Source of the DNA: an uncultured Rikenellaceae bacterium
Lineage (GTDB): Bacteria > Bacteroidota > Bacteroidia > Bacteroidales > Rikenellaceae
Reading direction: 5' to 3'
Length of the DNA stretch: 64,000 bases
Assembly: GCA_944326945.1 (NCBI GenBank)
Contig: CALVFY010000007.1
Coordinates: 1 to 64,000 of the forward strand
Shown: positions 25,535 to 35,412 of the stretch, piece by piece
Numbering within the stretch: position 1 is the stretch's first letter
Layout: the number at the start of each line of letters is the position of its first letter
Notes under the pieces: generated by a model
The model's database searches: none
What the model was told of the DNA's origin: nothing
The model's input: the letters and a program-made list of their open reading frames with translations, nothing else
Program-made: the position numbers and the translations under genes

Positions 25535-27613
25535 ATGGAAGAGATGCAAAACGGCAAAATTGGTGTGACTACGGAAAATATCTTTCCTATCATCAAAAAA
25601 TTCCTCTATTCAGATCACGAGATTTTCTTGCGTGAATTGGTGTCTAATGCAGTAGATGCCACACAAAAGTTGAAGACCCTATTTTCTATCGGCGAATTCA
25701 AGGGTGAATTAGGCGATCTGACAATCCATGTTGCGGTCGATAAGGAGAAGAAAACATTGACCATTTCCGATCGAGGAATCGGCATGACTGCCGAAGAGGT
25801 TGAAAAATATATCAATCAGATTGCGTTTTCGGGAGCCGAAGAGTTTATGGCCAAATATAAGGATCAAAACATTATCGGGCATTTCGGACTTGGTTTCTAC
25901 TCGGCTTTCATGGTCGCCGACAAGGTGGAGGTGCGTACGCGTTCCTACCGCGAAGGGTCGAAAACCGTGTTGTGGAGTTGCGAAGGATCGCCCGAATATA
26001 CGCTTCAGACCGTTGAAGAAGAGGATAAGCAACGTGATCGGGGAACAGACATCATTCTTTATCTGTCGGAAGAGAATGCCGAATTTGCCGAAGAGGATCG
26101 TATTCGTACCATGTTGCGTAAATACTGTCGTTTCCTGCCGATCCCGATTGCTTTCGGCAAGGAGCGTGAATGGAAAGACGGTAAATATGTAGATACGGAA
26201 AAAGACAACATTATCAACAATACAGATCCATTGTGGGTTCGTAAACCGGGTGATATCACCCCCGAACAGTACACAGAGTTCTATCACGAACTCTACCCGA
26301 TGGTGGAAGATCCGTTGTTCTACATCCATCTGAATGTCGACTATCCGTTCCACTTGACAGGAATTCTCTATTTTCCGAAAATCCGGAACAATTTCGAGAT
26401 TCAGAAGAACAAAATCCAACTGTACTGCAATCAGGTTTACGTGACGGATTCCGTGGAGGGTATCGTACCCGAGTTCCTGACCTTGTTACACGGGGTGATC
26501 GACTCGCCTGATATTCCGCTGAATGTTTCGCGAAGCTACCTGCAAAGCGACAGCAATGTAAAGAAAATCTCGAGCTATATCACCCGGAAAGTGGCCGACC
26601 GTCTGCAGGAGATTTTCAACACCCAGCGTACGGAATTCGAGAACAAGTGGGATGATCTGAAGATATTCATCGAGTATGGAGTGGTGACGGACGAGAAATT
26701 TGCCGAAAAGGCAAACGACTTCATCCTGTTGAAGAATACCGAGGGAAAATACTTTACTCTGAAAGAGTACAACGAACTGGTTAAGGAGAACCAAACCGAC
26801 AAGAATGGTACGGTGGTCTATCTCTATACCAACGACAAGATCGGAAAATATAGTTTCGTAGAGGCTGCCCGTAACAAAGGGTACGATGTTCTGGTGATGG
26901 ACGGTCAGTTGGACGGTCACTTCATCAATTGGTTCGAAAACAAGAACGAAGGAATTCGTTTTGTTCGTGTAGATGCTGATGTGATCGAAAAGTTAATCCA
27001 GAAAGAACACAACCTGACCATGACATTGAGTACGGATCAACAGGATTTACTGCGTCCCGTATTCGAATCGCAACTGCCTACTGACGAGAAAGTCCATTAT
27101 ACGATCACTTTCGAAGCCATGGAGACAAACGAAACACCCGTGGTTATCACCCAGAACGAATATATGCGTCGTATGAAGGATATGGCAGCAATGGGAGGCG
27201 ACGGTATGAGCCAATTCTACGGCCAGATGCCTGATAACTTTACGATTGCCGTCAATGGCAACCATCCTCTGGTGATTGATATTTTGGGTGAAGTGGAAAA
27301 GGAGTATGGCGATAAACTCAAATCTACCAACAAGAAGATCGATGCTGCTCAGAAGGAGTTGTCGCGACTGAACGAATCGCTCAAGGATAAGAAGGAGAGC
27401 GATCGTAGCGAAGAAGAGAAAAAATCGTTGCAGGAAGCTGAACAGAAATTGAGTACGTTACGAGGAGAACGTAGTGATCGTCTGAAAGAGATCGGTTCCA
27501 AGAACAATCTCGTAAAGCAGTTGATTGATTTGGCTCTGCTCTCCAACGGCATGTTGAAAGGGGAGAACCTGACCAACTTTATTCGTCGAAGCGTTGAGTT
27601 AATCGGCAAATAA
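25535..27613 (+). CDS. htpG: molecular chaperone HtpG (bacterial Hsp90)
   Basis: 692 residues. N-terminal GHKL ATPase: LYSDHEIFLRELVSNAVDAT (Asn/Asp for Mg-ATP), ISDRGIGMT and NIIGHFGLGFYSAFMVADKV lid; middle domain with the ATP-contacting Arg region; C-terminal dimerisation part with an extra charged coiled coil (about residues 585-650, rich in Lys/Glu, SRLNESLKDKKESDRSEEEK). Cytosolic protein folding and stress. The start at 25535 or 25544 (MQNGKIGVTTEN, closest to other Bacteroidetes HtpG) is likely; 25379 is not, as it lies within the terminator. Confidence 0.95.
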   Translation: MEEMQNGKIGVTTENIFPIIKKFLYSDHEIFLRELVSNAVDATQKLKTLFSIGEFKGELGDLTIHVAVDKEKKTLTISDRGIGMTAEEVEKYINQIAFSGAEEFMAKYKDQNIIGHFGLGFYSAFMVADKVEVRTRSYREGSKTVLWSCEGSPEYTLQTVEEEDKQRDRGTDIILYLSEENAEFAEEDRIRTMLRKYCRFLPIPIAFGKEREWKDGKYVDTEKDNIINNTDPLWVRKPGDITPEQYTEFYHELYPMVEDPLFYIHLNVDYPFHLTGILYFPKIRNNFEIQKNKIQLYCNQVYVTDSVEGIVPEFLTLLHGVIDSPDIPLNVSRSYLQSDSNVKKISSYITRKVADRLQEIFNTQRTEFENKWDDLKIFIEYGVVTDEKFAEKANDFILLKNTEGKYFTLKEYNELVKENQTDKNGTVVYLYTNDKIGKYSFVEAARNKGYDVLVMDGQLDGHFINWFENKNEGIRFVRVDADVIEKLIQKEHNLTMTLSTDQQDLLRPVFESQLPTDEKVHYTITFEAMETNETPVVITQNEYMRRMKDMAAMGGDGMSQFYGQMPDNFTIAVNGNHPLVIDILGEVEKEYGDKLKSTNKKIDAAQKELSRLNESLKDKKESDRSEEEKKSLQEAEQKLSTLRGERSDRLKEIGSKNNLVKQLIDLALLSNGMLKGENLTNFIRRSVELIGK

Positions 27614-27631
27614 TTTTATCCCATATTCATC

Positions 27632-27672
27632 AAAAAAACAGGAGGCAATGTCTAAATTGTCTCCTGTTTTTG
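27632..27672. terminator. terminator between htpG and the aldose epimerase gene
   Basis: AAAACAGGAGGCAAT pairs with ATTGTCTCCTGTTTT (one G-U or mismatch), with A- and T-runs on either side; it serves the two convergent genes. Confidence 0.8.
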
Positions 27673-27695
27673 TTTTTACGATATACGGTCGTATA

Positions 27696-28700
27696 CTACT
27701 TGACATACAGTTTGCAAGTAGTCGCCCACGACCCTTTGGGTGGAATTGTCGTAAAACCGGTCACCTCTTTGGGTAACTTCAGATTCGGAGCATTGATGGC
27801 CCAACTCATCGGTTCGGGGCAAGCCCATGCCACCTCTCCACGATTATTCCAGAAAGTCCAGTGTCTGATTTTGTCGTCCACCTCATAGAATACACGTAAT
27901 CCGCTTTTCGTATCGATCATCACGGCTCCATGATAGGGCTTTCCATCCACTTCGATCGGCTCGGCCGTCATATGAACTTCGATAGATTTTCCTGTGGGCT
28001 TCATTCCTTCTTCCGTCCGCAGACGCCATACATCCTCATCTTCTTCCAGCGGTACCAACTCTTCGGTAGGCAGCAGACGCTCGGTCAATATCCATTTTTT
28101 ACCCACAGACATTCTTAACCGATAATCATCGGGGTCTCCTCCTTCCAAGAAAGGCACACGTATGGGCGTGTGATATCCCATTCCAAGAGGCATTTCCCTG
28201 TCATCCAGATTAACGAAGGTCACCGTATGTTCCAGCCCTTGATCTGAGAGTTTGAAGGCCATGTGGCATTCGAAATTATGCGGAAAACAGAAATAAACGC
28301 CATCGTTGAAAAGATTCGAAAAGAAAACTGTTTCCACAAATATCCCCTCCGGAGTCTCTTCGCAACGAGTCACCGTAAAAGGCTGCTTTTTGATGTATCC
28401 ATGATGATGGTTGTTTTGTGCAGGGATCGTAATGGGGAAATGATAGGTCTCTCCCTTATACGAAAATGTTCCGTCTTCGATCCGATTGGGAGGAAGCAAA
28501 AGAGGAAGTCCGTAAACCTGTGGATTATTTTTGAAATGTTCGATTTCGTCTGTTTTGGGAGTACGAAGAATATCGACCTTTTGAACCTTGTTGTAAAGTT
28601 GGACCAAATTGGCACCTACCTCAGGAATCAACATGGCTTCATAGACGGCTGTCTCCATTTTCAAGGCAGAAAAGCCGTTCCATTCTATTTTGCGGATCAT
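27696..28700 (-). CDS. aldose 1-epimerase family protein
   Basis: 334 residues. Galactose-mutarotase-like beta-sandwich: PLLLPPNRIEDGTFSYKG (about residues 66-83, includes the sugar-binding Asn-Arg), HHHGYIKKQPFTV (about 98-110; catalytic His) and MGYHTPIRVPF (second His). Acts on the anomeric carbon of hexoses or phosphosugars; the substrate cannot be told. No signal peptide, so cytoplasmic. Downstream of trxA (18-nt gap, same strand) and probably co-transcribed with it. Confidence 0.85.
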   Translation of the reverse strand: MIRKIEWNGFSALKMETAVYEAMLIPEVGANLVQLYNKVQKVDILRTPKTDEIEHFKNNPQVYGLPLLLPPNRIEDGTFSYKGETYHFPITIPAQNNHHHGYIKKQPFTVTRCEETPEGIFVETVFFSNLFNDGVYFCFPHNFECHMAFKLSDQGLEHTVTFVNLDDREMPLGMGYHTPIRVPFLEGGDPDDYRLRMSVGKKWILTERLLPTEELVPLEEDEDVWRLRTEEGMKPTGKSIEVHMTAEPIEVDGKPYHGAVMIDTKSGLRVFYEVDDKIRHWTFWNNRGEVAWACPEPMSWAINAPNLKLPKEVTGFTTIPPKGSWATTCKLYVK

Positions 28701-28717
28701 TTCAGCAGAGTTAAAAA

Positions 28718-29032
28718 TTAGAGCAAATTTTTGATTTTTGCCTCAAGAGCATCTTTTGAGCAGGCTCCGACCTGTTTGTCGACAACCTCTCCACCTTTGA
28801 TAAAGAGCAGGGTAGGGATGTTTCGGATAGCATATTTGGTAGCTACAGCATCGTTTTCGTCTACGTCGCATTTGCCGATCACCACACGTCCTTCGTACTC
28901 GGCAGCCAATTCCTCTACCAACGGAGCTATCATACGGCAAGGTCCGCACCATTCTGCCCAAAAATCGATTACTACGGGTTTCTCCGAAGAGAGAATGTCG
29001 TTCAAATTGTCTTTTGTGATAGTAAGTGCCAT
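28718..29032 (-). CDS. trxA: thioredoxin
   Basis: 104 residues, classical length. Active site WAEWCGPCRM with Cys29 and Cys32; cis-Pro in NIPTLLF (about residue 74). No signal peptide, so cytosolic disulfide reductase. Lies 38 nt after dnaE in the same direction, a common Bacteroidetes arrangement, and before the epimerase gene. Confidence 0.96.
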   Translation of the reverse strand: MALTITKDNLNDILSSEKPVVIDFWAEWCGPCRMIAPLVEELAAEYEGRVVIGKCDVDENDAVATKYAIRNIPTLLFIKGGEVVDKQVGACSKDALEAKIKNLL

Positions 29033-29069
29033 AATTTTAACTGTTTTATATATGTTTTAACTCGTGTTT

Positions 29070-32000
29070 CTACATAAGGGTATAACGGAAACTGTTTTCT
29101 TCACAGAATCGGATCAGGTCACCTGTCAGATTCACCTTCATGGTTTTGGAATAGAGTCCCAGGGAGACCTCCGATTCCGGATCGACCACTTTGATCCGAA
29201 ACATAATATTTCCTTGAGAAGATTTAACCTTCTCTGTCAGATTTTCCACCAAATCTTGAGTGATCTCCTTTACGGGAAGCGTAAGAGTCATCTCTCTGAC
29301 CAAGGTTTCCTGCGCTTCCGACAGTTGCATCATGGAGGTGATTTTCAGTTCGAACTCCTTGTCATTCCACATCTTGGGCTTTACCTTGCCGCGAATAAGC
29401 AGATAATAGTCATTGTAAAGATAACGCCGGAAATTTTCGTAATCCTTATCAAAAAGCACAAACTGATAGGAACCGTTATAGTCTTCCATCGTAAAACGCC
29501 CGAACGGCTTACCCGTTTTTGTTGTCATATGCTGCACATTGGTCACCATACCAGCCGTCACGATCTCCTTACCGTTCAGATGCGAGAGTTCGTTCAGATC
29601 CGAAAGAGGGGTATTACAGAAATTGCGGATCAAAACCGAGTAGTCATCCAAGGGGTGAGACGACAGGTAGATTCCGATCATCTCTTTCTCCTTGTTTAGC
29701 GTCTCGAGCTTATTCCATGCGGGACATGTCGGTGGCTGAGGCTTCTGAATATCAACCGAACCTGAATCTCCTCCGAAAAGACTCTGCTGAGAATTGTGTT
29801 TTTCGGCCTGCACACGGCTGCCGTAGCGCATCAACAACTCCATAAACGTCGGATCGCCTTCACGTCCTTCTGTACAGAAGAATTTACTGCGATGAAAACC
29901 GGACAACGAGTCGAATGCACCGGCCAATGCCAGGTTTTCCATCGTTTTCTTGTTGACGGACTGTAGGTTTACCCGCTCCACGAAATCGTAGATTGAGGTA
30001 AAAGGACCGTTTGCCTTACGCTCCTGCACGATATTCATCACAGCTCCTTCGCCGACACCCTTGACTGCAGCCAGTCCGAAGCGTACGTTACCGTCTGCGT
30101 CGGTCGAGAAGCGTTGCAAACTCTTGTTTACGTCAGGTCCCAACACTGAAATACCCATTCGTTTGCATTCGTCCATAAAGAAACTGATCTTCTTAATATC
30201 AGACAAGTTACGGCTCAACAGTGCGGCCATGAACTCCGAAGGGTAGTGGGCTTTCAGATAAGCCGTCTGATAGGAGACGTATGCATAACAGGTAGAGTGC
30301 GATTTGTTGAATGCATAAGAAGCAAAAGCCTCCCAGTCGCCCCAAATTTTTTCGCATATTTTCGGATCATGCCCTTTGGCCTTAGCTCCTTCAATGAATT
30401 GGGGCTTCATTTTGTCCAGTACGTCACGTTTTTTCTTACCCATCGCCTTACGCAACGTATCGGCCTGACCTCCGGTAAATCCGGCCAATTTCTGGGAGAG
30501 AAGCATCACCTGCTCCTGGTAGACCGTAATTCCATAGGTATCCTGCAAATACTCTTCCATATCGGGGATCTCATAGGTCACTTTCTCCACCCCGTGTTTC
30601 CGGTTGATGAAATTCGGTATGTATTCCATGGGGCCCGGACGATACAAGGCATTCATGGCGATCAGATCCTCAAACCGGTTAGGTTTCAGATTACGTAAAT
30701 GTTTCTTCATGCCCGGCGACTCGAACTGGAACAATCCGGTTGTTTCGCCTCGGCTGTATAATTCATAGGTTTTGGCATCATCCAGGGGAATCGAGTCGAT
30801 GTCGAGTTTGAGCCCTTTGGAGATCTGGATATTTTCAAGTGCATCCTTAATGATGGATAGCGTTTTAAGCCCCAGAAAGTCCATCTTGATCAATCCGACA
30901 CTCTCCACCTGTTTGCCCTCGTATTGGACCACGTTCAGATCGGCATCCTTGGCAACTGCCATCGGAGCGAACTTTTCCAGATCATCCTGACCGATGATCA
31001 CACCACAGGCATGTACTCCCGTCTGACGAACCGATCCTTCCAGTTTTTCAGCATATTTGAGCGTATCGCGAATCAATTCATTGGGAGACTCTTTTTCTTT
31101 GGCCAATTCGGGCACCTCTTGGAAAGCCTGTTTGAACGTGGTACCCGGTTTTTCAGGGACCAATTTGGCCAACCGGTCGCTCTCCGCTAACGGAAGACGC
31201 TGTACGCGAGCCACATCACGGATTGCCATTTTTGGGGCCATCGTGCCGAAGGTGATAATCTGCGCAACTCGTTTACTTCCATATTTCTGCACCACATAAT
31301 GCAATACATCGGCCCGACCATCTTCGTCGAAATCCACATCCACATCAGGCAATGAAATACGCTCCGGATTCAGAAAGCGCTCGAACAGCAGATCGTATTT
31401 CATAGGGTCTATATTCGTAATTCGCAGACAGTAAGCCACCACGGAACCGGCGGCAGAGCCACGTCCCGGACCGACCGAGACTCCCATTTCCCGGGCCGCC
31501 CGAATAAAGTCCCAAACGATCAGAAAGTAACCCGGGAATCCCATCCACTCAATGGTCTTCAGTTCATATTTGAGCCGATCATCTACCTCTTTACTCAGCT
31601 CTTCTCCGTAACGTTCGTGGGCACCTTTATAAGTAAGCCATTTCAGATAACAAAACTGTTTAGCCACCATCAATTTATCTTCCAGCCCTGTTTCTTTGGC
31701 CACCTCAGCCAACTTCTCCACCGTGTCGGCAGTCGCAATTTTGGCCAATACGGTTTCGTCTTCCAGTTTTTTGACAAACGACTCTTTGAGCGGTTCCACT
31801 TCCACCACAAAATCGTCGGGTGGAGGAAAGTTAGGCATCAGAGGCTTATGTTCCAAAGAATAATTCTCGACCTTATCGGCTATTTCGAGTGTCGTTTCCA
31901 AAGCCTCCGGTGTGTCGGGAAACAATGCCGCCATCTCATCGGGTGTCTTCAGATACTCCTGAAACGTATAACGCATCCGGTTCGGATCATCCAGATCGCG

Positions 32001-32702
32001 CCCCGTATTAAGACATATGAGGCGGTCATGGGCGGGAGCATCGTCGGCCATCACGAAATGGACATCGTTCGAAACGATATACTTTACATTATGACGGGCC
32101 GCCAGCTCCAATATTGCTTTGTTTACTTTCAGCTGATTCTGATATACATGTTCGTCAATACGGGGTTCTCCCGACTTATGAAGCTGCATCTCCAGATAGT
32201 AGTCGTCTCCGAAGATACCCTTAAATTCTTGTACGATAGCATCGGCTTCGTCCAAACGATCGTGCATGATCGCCTGAGGTAATTCGCCTCCCAAACATGC
32301 CGAACAGCAGATCAATCCTTCATGGAATTGATGCAACAGTGTTTTGTCTATACGGGGTTTGTAATAAAATCCTTCGGTCCAGGAATAGGAGACGATTTTC
32401 ACCAGATTGTGATATCCTTCCAGGTTTTTGGCCAGGAGAATCAGGTGGTCCCCCGCTTTCTCATCCTTGTCTTTTTCGAAACGGTTTTTCACCACATAAA
32501 CTTCACAACCCAAAATCGGTTTGATACCCTCTTTCTCGGCCGTATCATGAAACTCTTTCACACCGAACATATTCCCATGATCGGTAATGGCCAGAGCCGG
32601 CATACCGAGTTCCTTGGCCCGTTTTATGATGCCTTTAATCGGGGAAGCCCCGTCCAGAATAGAATATTGAGTATGTACGTGCAAGTGAACAAATTGCGGC
32701 AT
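29070..32702 (-). CDS. dnaE: DNA polymerase III alpha subunit
   Basis: 1210 residues. PHP domain at the N-terminus (HVHTQYSILDGASPIKG, ITDHGNMFG, retaining metal-ligand His and Asp residues), then the C-family polymerase palm with GPGRGSAAGSVVAYCL (about residues 405-420) and the catalytic PDVDVDFDEDGR (about 448-459), the fingers, helix-hairpin-helix region and an OB fold near the C-terminus (VTAGMVTNVQHMTTKTGKPF, about residues 1050-1070). The replicative polymerase of the cell. First gene of a probable dnaE-trxA-epimerase transcript; starts 125 nt from the divergent DUF2007 gene. Confidence 0.96.
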   Translation of the reverse strand: MPQFVHLHVHTQYSILDGASPIKGIIKRAKELGMPALAITDHGNMFGVKEFHDTAEKEGIKPILGCEVYVVKNRFEKDKDEKAGDHLILLAKNLEGYHNLVKIVSYSWTEGFYYKPRIDKTLLHQFHEGLICCSACLGGELPQAIMHDRLDEADAIVQEFKGIFGDDYYLEMQLHKSGEPRIDEHVYQNQLKVNKAILELAARHNVKYIVSNDVHFVMADDAPAHDRLICLNTGRDLDDPNRMRYTFQEYLKTPDEMAALFPDTPEALETTLEIADKVENYSLEHKPLMPNFPPPDDFVVEVEPLKESFVKKLEDETVLAKIATADTVEKLAEVAKETGLEDKLMVAKQFCYLKWLTYKGAHERYGEELSKEVDDRLKYELKTIEWMGFPGYFLIVWDFIRAAREMGVSVGPGRGSAAGSVVAYCLRITNIDPMKYDLLFERFLNPERISLPDVDVDFDEDGRADVLHYVVQKYGSKRVAQIITFGTMAPKMAIRDVARVQRLPLAESDRLAKLVPEKPGTTFKQAFQEVPELAKEKESPNELIRDTLKYAEKLEGSVRQTGVHACGVIIGQDDLEKFAPMAVAKDADLNVVQYEGKQVESVGLIKMDFLGLKTLSIIKDALENIQISKGLKLDIDSIPLDDAKTYELYSRGETTGLFQFESPGMKKHLRNLKPNRFEDLIAMNALYRPGPMEYIPNFINRKHGVEKVTYEIPDMEEYLQDTYGITVYQEQVMLLSQKLAGFTGGQADTLRKAMGKKKRDVLDKMKPQFIEGAKAKGHDPKICEKIWGDWEAFASYAFNKSHSTCYAYVSYQTAYLKAHYPSEFMAALLSRNLSDIKKISFFMDECKRMGISVLGPDVNKSLQRFSTDADGNVRFGLAAVKGVGEGAVMNIVQERKANGPFTSIYDFVERVNLQSVNKKTMENLALAGAFDSLSGFHRSKFFCTEGREGDPTFMELLMRYGSRVQAEKHNSQQSLFGGDSGSVDIQKPQPPTCPAWNKLETLNKEKEMIGIYLSSHPLDDYSVLIRNFCNTPLSDLNELSHLNGKEIVTAGMVTNVQHMTTKTGKPFGRFTMEDYNGSYQFVLFDKDYENFRRYLYNDYYLLIRGKVKPKMWNDKEFELKITSMMQLSEAQETLVREMTLTLPVKEITQDLVENLTEKVKSSQGNIMFRIKVVDPESEVSLGLYSKTMKVNLTGDLIRFCEENSFRYTLM

Positions 32703-32827
32703 ACGGTATTTGTTTTTCGACTTTGGAGGTAAAGATACGGAAAATTTCGGGCTAATTTACGGCTCGGCACTTGCATTTTATCAACATATTTTGTTATATT
32801 TACTATGGAATTTTAAAACCAGCCGTT

Positions 32828-33130
32828 ATGGATACTTCGAAAGTGGTAATGATCATGCATTTCAATCACCTCGGCCGGGCCGAGATCATGAAAAGTTTGT
32901 TGGAGTCGAACGGTATCGAATGTTCGCTGGTGGGCGAGACCATTCAATCCGTGTTGCCATCCATCACCGGAGGCGGTTCTCCCATTCAACTGGTTGTGGC
33001 GGAAAAAGACGCCGAAAGAGCACGGAAAATCCTCACAGCCAAGTTTGATGTGGATGAGTTCGAGTCAGAAACCGACACGAAGCCTCACAAAAAAACGGGT
33101 GCTTCCAAATCCTGCAAAAAGAAGGATTAA
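32828..33130 (+). CDS. DUF2007 domain protein
   Basis: 100 residues. The core (MIMHFNHLGRAEIMKSLLES, then GIECSLVGE and IQLVVAEKDAERARKIL) matches DUF2007, described as a putative signal-transducing small domain of unknown function. The last 30 residues are acidic then Lys-rich (TKPHKKTGASKSCKKKD), which may bind nucleic acid or be disordered. Start at 32828 because the longer frame from 32771 adds a segment atypical of the family. Convergent with aroE, 7 nt apart. Confidence 0.8.
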   Translation: MDTSKVVMIMHFNHLGRAEIMKSLLESNGIECSLVGETIQSVLPSITGGGSPIQLVVAEKDAERARKILTAKFDVDEFESETDTKPHKKTGASKSCKKKD

Positions 33131-33137
33131 AAATCTC

Positions 33138-33872
33138 TTATCTATTCCATATTTCCCAGGACTTTTCGGCTTGGCCGACCAGCATGTCGTAACCGTTTTT
33201 TATGGCAGCCCCTCGAGTTTGGCCCAATGAGAGAAAACGGGTCAAGGGTGGATTATAGACCAAGTCGAAAAGAAAATGGGTCGCACCAAGCAATTCATAG
33301 GGAATGTCCGGCGCCGATTCCGTATCCGGAAAAGTTCCCAGGGGAGTTGTGTTGACGATCAGACGGTGACTTTCCATGACCGAACGGGAAAGCTCCCCAT
33401 AGGTCAGATTGTCCTGTCGTTTTGTTCGGGACACCTCTTTATATGGCATCCCCAATCGCTCGAGTACATATCTGACCGCTTTCGAGGCACCGCCACTACC
33501 CAAAATCAATGCGGCGGGGCGATTGCTTCCAATAAGCGTCAACAGCGATTGTTCAAATCCGTAAACATCGGCATTATAGCCCATTAACTTTCCATTATCG
33601 ATTCTGACGCAATTCACCGCGCCGATCCGAGCCGCTTCCTCGTCCAATTTGTCGAGATAGGGGATGATCTGCTCTTTGTATGGAATGGTTACGTTAAAGC
33701 CGCATAAATCGGGATGTTCTCCAAGCAAGCGAGGTAACTGGTCAATTTTTTCCAATGGAAAATTTCGATACTCCACCTCTTTGATACATTGAGAGGCGAA
33801 TTTTTCTGCAAAATACCGTTCCGAAAAGGAGTGCCCCAACGGATATCCGATCAATCCAAACAAACGAGCCAT
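33138..33872 (-). CDS. aroE: shikimate dehydrogenase
   Basis: 244 residues. NADP-dependent reduction of 3-dehydroshikimate in the aromatic amino acid pathway. GYPLGHSFSERYF (about residues 8-20) contains the shikimate-binding S-x-S-like region; NVTIPYKEQIIPYLD (about 58-72) holds the catalytic Lys; GAVNCVRI (about 80-87); GSGGASKAVRYVL (about 120-132) is the NADP motif and NTTPLGTFPD follows. The start at 33872 leaves 4 nt after the DUF368 stop, so the two are one transcript. The further upstream ATG at 33893 would overlap DUF368. Confidence 0.93.
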   Translation of the reverse strand: MARLFGLIGYPLGHSFSERYFAEKFASQCIKEVEYRNFPLEKIDQLPRLLGEHPDLCGFNVTIPYKEQIIPYLDKLDEEAARIGAVNCVRIDNGKLMGYNADVYGFEQSLLTLIGSNRPAALILGSGGASKAVRYVLERLGMPYKEVSRTKRQDNLTYGELSRSVMESHRLIVNTTPLGTFPDTESAPDIPYELLGATHFLFDLVYNPPLTRFLSLGQTRGAAIKNGYDMLVGQAEKSWEIWNR

Positions 33873-33876
33873 CAGT

Positions 33877-34824
33877 CTATTGCTTCGAGGCATTTTTGAG
33901 CTGTATGCGTTTCCCCACCTGTTCGATTCCCCAAATCAAAATGAAACCTACTATACACATCAGAATTGCCTGCCACACCAATGGATCGGCACCCGTGATG
34001 GCTTCATATTTTGCCGGCAACACATTGGCTTCAGTCAGAGGATGTTCCACGCCATGGGAATCAGTATAGGTAGAAAGTACCTGTTTCCAAGGCCACACCT
34101 TGTTAAGTGAACCGACCATGAATCCTGTCAGCAGAGCGATCGTCATATTATGATGATTACGCAGCAACCAGGAGAGAAAATGCGAAAAACTAATAATTCC
34201 CACCGCGGCACCAATAATAAAAAGCAAAATGATACCTATTTTCAGATTTCCTACAGCATCCATAATAAACATATATTTACCGAGCAGCAGCAGGATGAAT
34301 GCCCCGGAAATTCCGGGCAGGATCATGGCACAAATAGCAATAGCTCCGGAGAGCATGATAAACCACCATGTATTCGGAGTAGATGTCGGAGAGAGGGCCG
34401 TGATCAGATAAGCAACAACTATGCCGGCCAACAATGCTATGATGCTGCCCGCACGCCATCGCGTCACCTCTTTAAAGACCAACAACGACGAGGCAATGAT
34501 GAGTCCGAAGAAAAAAGACCAAATACAGATCGGATGATTTTCCAGCAAATAGGTCATCAGGCGGGCCAAAGAGAAAATCGAAATGGCTATCCCTCCCACG
34601 ACGGCCGCCAGAAAATTACCGTTTATTTTTTTCCAAAATTTACCGATTTTAAGTGTAAACAGATATTTAAAAGCTTCTATGTTGAAATTTTTAATCGACT
34701 CTATCAATTCTCCATAAATGCCTGATATAAAGGCTATCGTGCCTCCCGATACTCCAGGGACCACATCGGCGGCTCCCATGGCACATCCTTTCAACACCAG
34801 CAAAAAATAATTTCTCTGTTTCAT
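33877..34824 (-). CDS. DUF368 membrane protein, predicted polyprenyl-phosphate translocase
   Basis: 315 residues with about eight membrane segments. Characteristic N-terminal VLKGCAMGAADVVPGVSGGT (about residues 9-28) and internal repeat ILPGISGAFILLLLGKY (about 175-191). DUF368 proteins (PopT) were shown in other bacteria to recycle undecaprenyl phosphate across the cytoplasmic membrane for cell-wall synthesis; I infer the same role. The start at 34824 follows the -7 element at 34843-34850. Confidence 0.88.
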   Translation of the reverse strand: MKQRNYFLLVLKGCAMGAADVVPGVSGGTIAFISGIYGELIESIKNFNIEAFKYLFTLKIGKFWKKINGNFLAAVVGGIAISIFSLARLMTYLLENHPICIWSFFFGLIIASSLLVFKEVTRWRAGSIIALLAGIVVAYLITALSPTSTPNTWWFIMLSGAIAICAMILPGISGAFILLLLGKYMFIMDAVGNLKIGIILLFIIGAAVGIISFSHFLSWLLRNHHNMTIALLTGFMVGSLNKVWPWKQVLSTYTDSHGVEHPLTEANVLPAKYEAITGADPLVWQAILMCIVGFILIWGIEQVGKRIQLKNASKQ

Positions 34825-34842
34825 AAAATGCGAATTTTTCGG

Positions 34843-34850
34843 CAAATATA
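34843..34850 (-). promoter_or_regulatory. -7 promoter element of the DUF368-aroE operon
   Basis: Minus-strand TATATTTG, 18 nt before the ATG at 34824; rules out the longer open frame starting at 34872. Confidence 0.65.
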
Positions 34851-34886
34851 AGACTTTTGACGTTGGGGACAATAGCTAATCACACA

Positions 34887-34916
34887 AAAACCGGTCTTTA
34901 TATTCAGACCGGTTTT
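34887..34916 (-). terminator. terminator of the DUF3276 gene
   Basis: AAAACCGGTCT (34887-34897) pairs with AGACCGGTTTT (34906-34916) around an 8-nt loop; T-run on the minus strand. Confidence 0.88.
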
Positions 34917-34947
34917 AAATCAGAAAAAATGGAGTGTTGTTGCTACG

Positions 34948-35298
34948 TTATAATTTTTCGAACTCTTCGTCAACGGAAAGTTCCCCGGCAGTTGCTTCAG
35001 CTTCCTGCTCCATGAAAAATTCCGGTTTGTGTTCTTTTATAAAATTCACAACCTCTTCCAATCCATCGGCAAACTTGGCGAAATCCTCTTTGTAAAGATA
35101 GATTTTATGTTTGTCGAAAAAGAAATTTCCATCTTTTCCCAACTTTTTACGACTTTCGGTAATGGTCAGAAAATAATCATCATTGCGCGTAGCTTTCACA
35201 TCAAAGAAATAAGTTCGACGGCCCGCACGCACAGCTTTCGAGTAAACTTCTTCACCACCTTCCGCATCATTTTCTTTCTTCAAGTCAAAATCCACCAT
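34948..35298 (-). CDS. DUF3276 PUR-alpha-like nucleic-acid-binding protein
   Basis: 116 residues. A single PUR repeat of DUF3276: EEVYSKAVRAGRRTYFFDVK (about residues 16-35), DDYFLTITESRKK (about 40-52), KHKIYLYKEDFAKF (about 63-76), then an acidic tail. These proteins are small, mostly in Bacteroidetes and spirochaetes, and bind single-stranded DNA or RNA in the known cases. Own promoter (35340-35347) and terminator, so a single-gene unit. Confidence 0.9.
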   Translation of the reverse strand: MVDFDLKKENDAEGGEEVYSKAVRAGRRTYFFDVKATRNDDYFLTITESRKKLGKDGNFFFDKHKIYLYKEDFAKFADGLEEVVNFIKEHKPEFFMEQEAEATAGELSVDEEFEKL

Positions 35299-35339
35299 AT
35301 CTTTAAAAATTACATTATTAGGATCATTCAGTAGTAGAA

Positions 35340-35347
35340 CAAATATA
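35340..35347 (-). promoter_or_regulatory. -7 promoter element of the DUF3276 gene
   Basis: Minus-strand TATATTTG, 41 nt before the ATG at 35298. Confidence 0.6.
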
Positions 35348-35412
35348 ATGAAAAAATAACAACCACAACAGTTTTTGTGATTGTTATTTTCATATAGCCG
35401 TATAATTTTTAA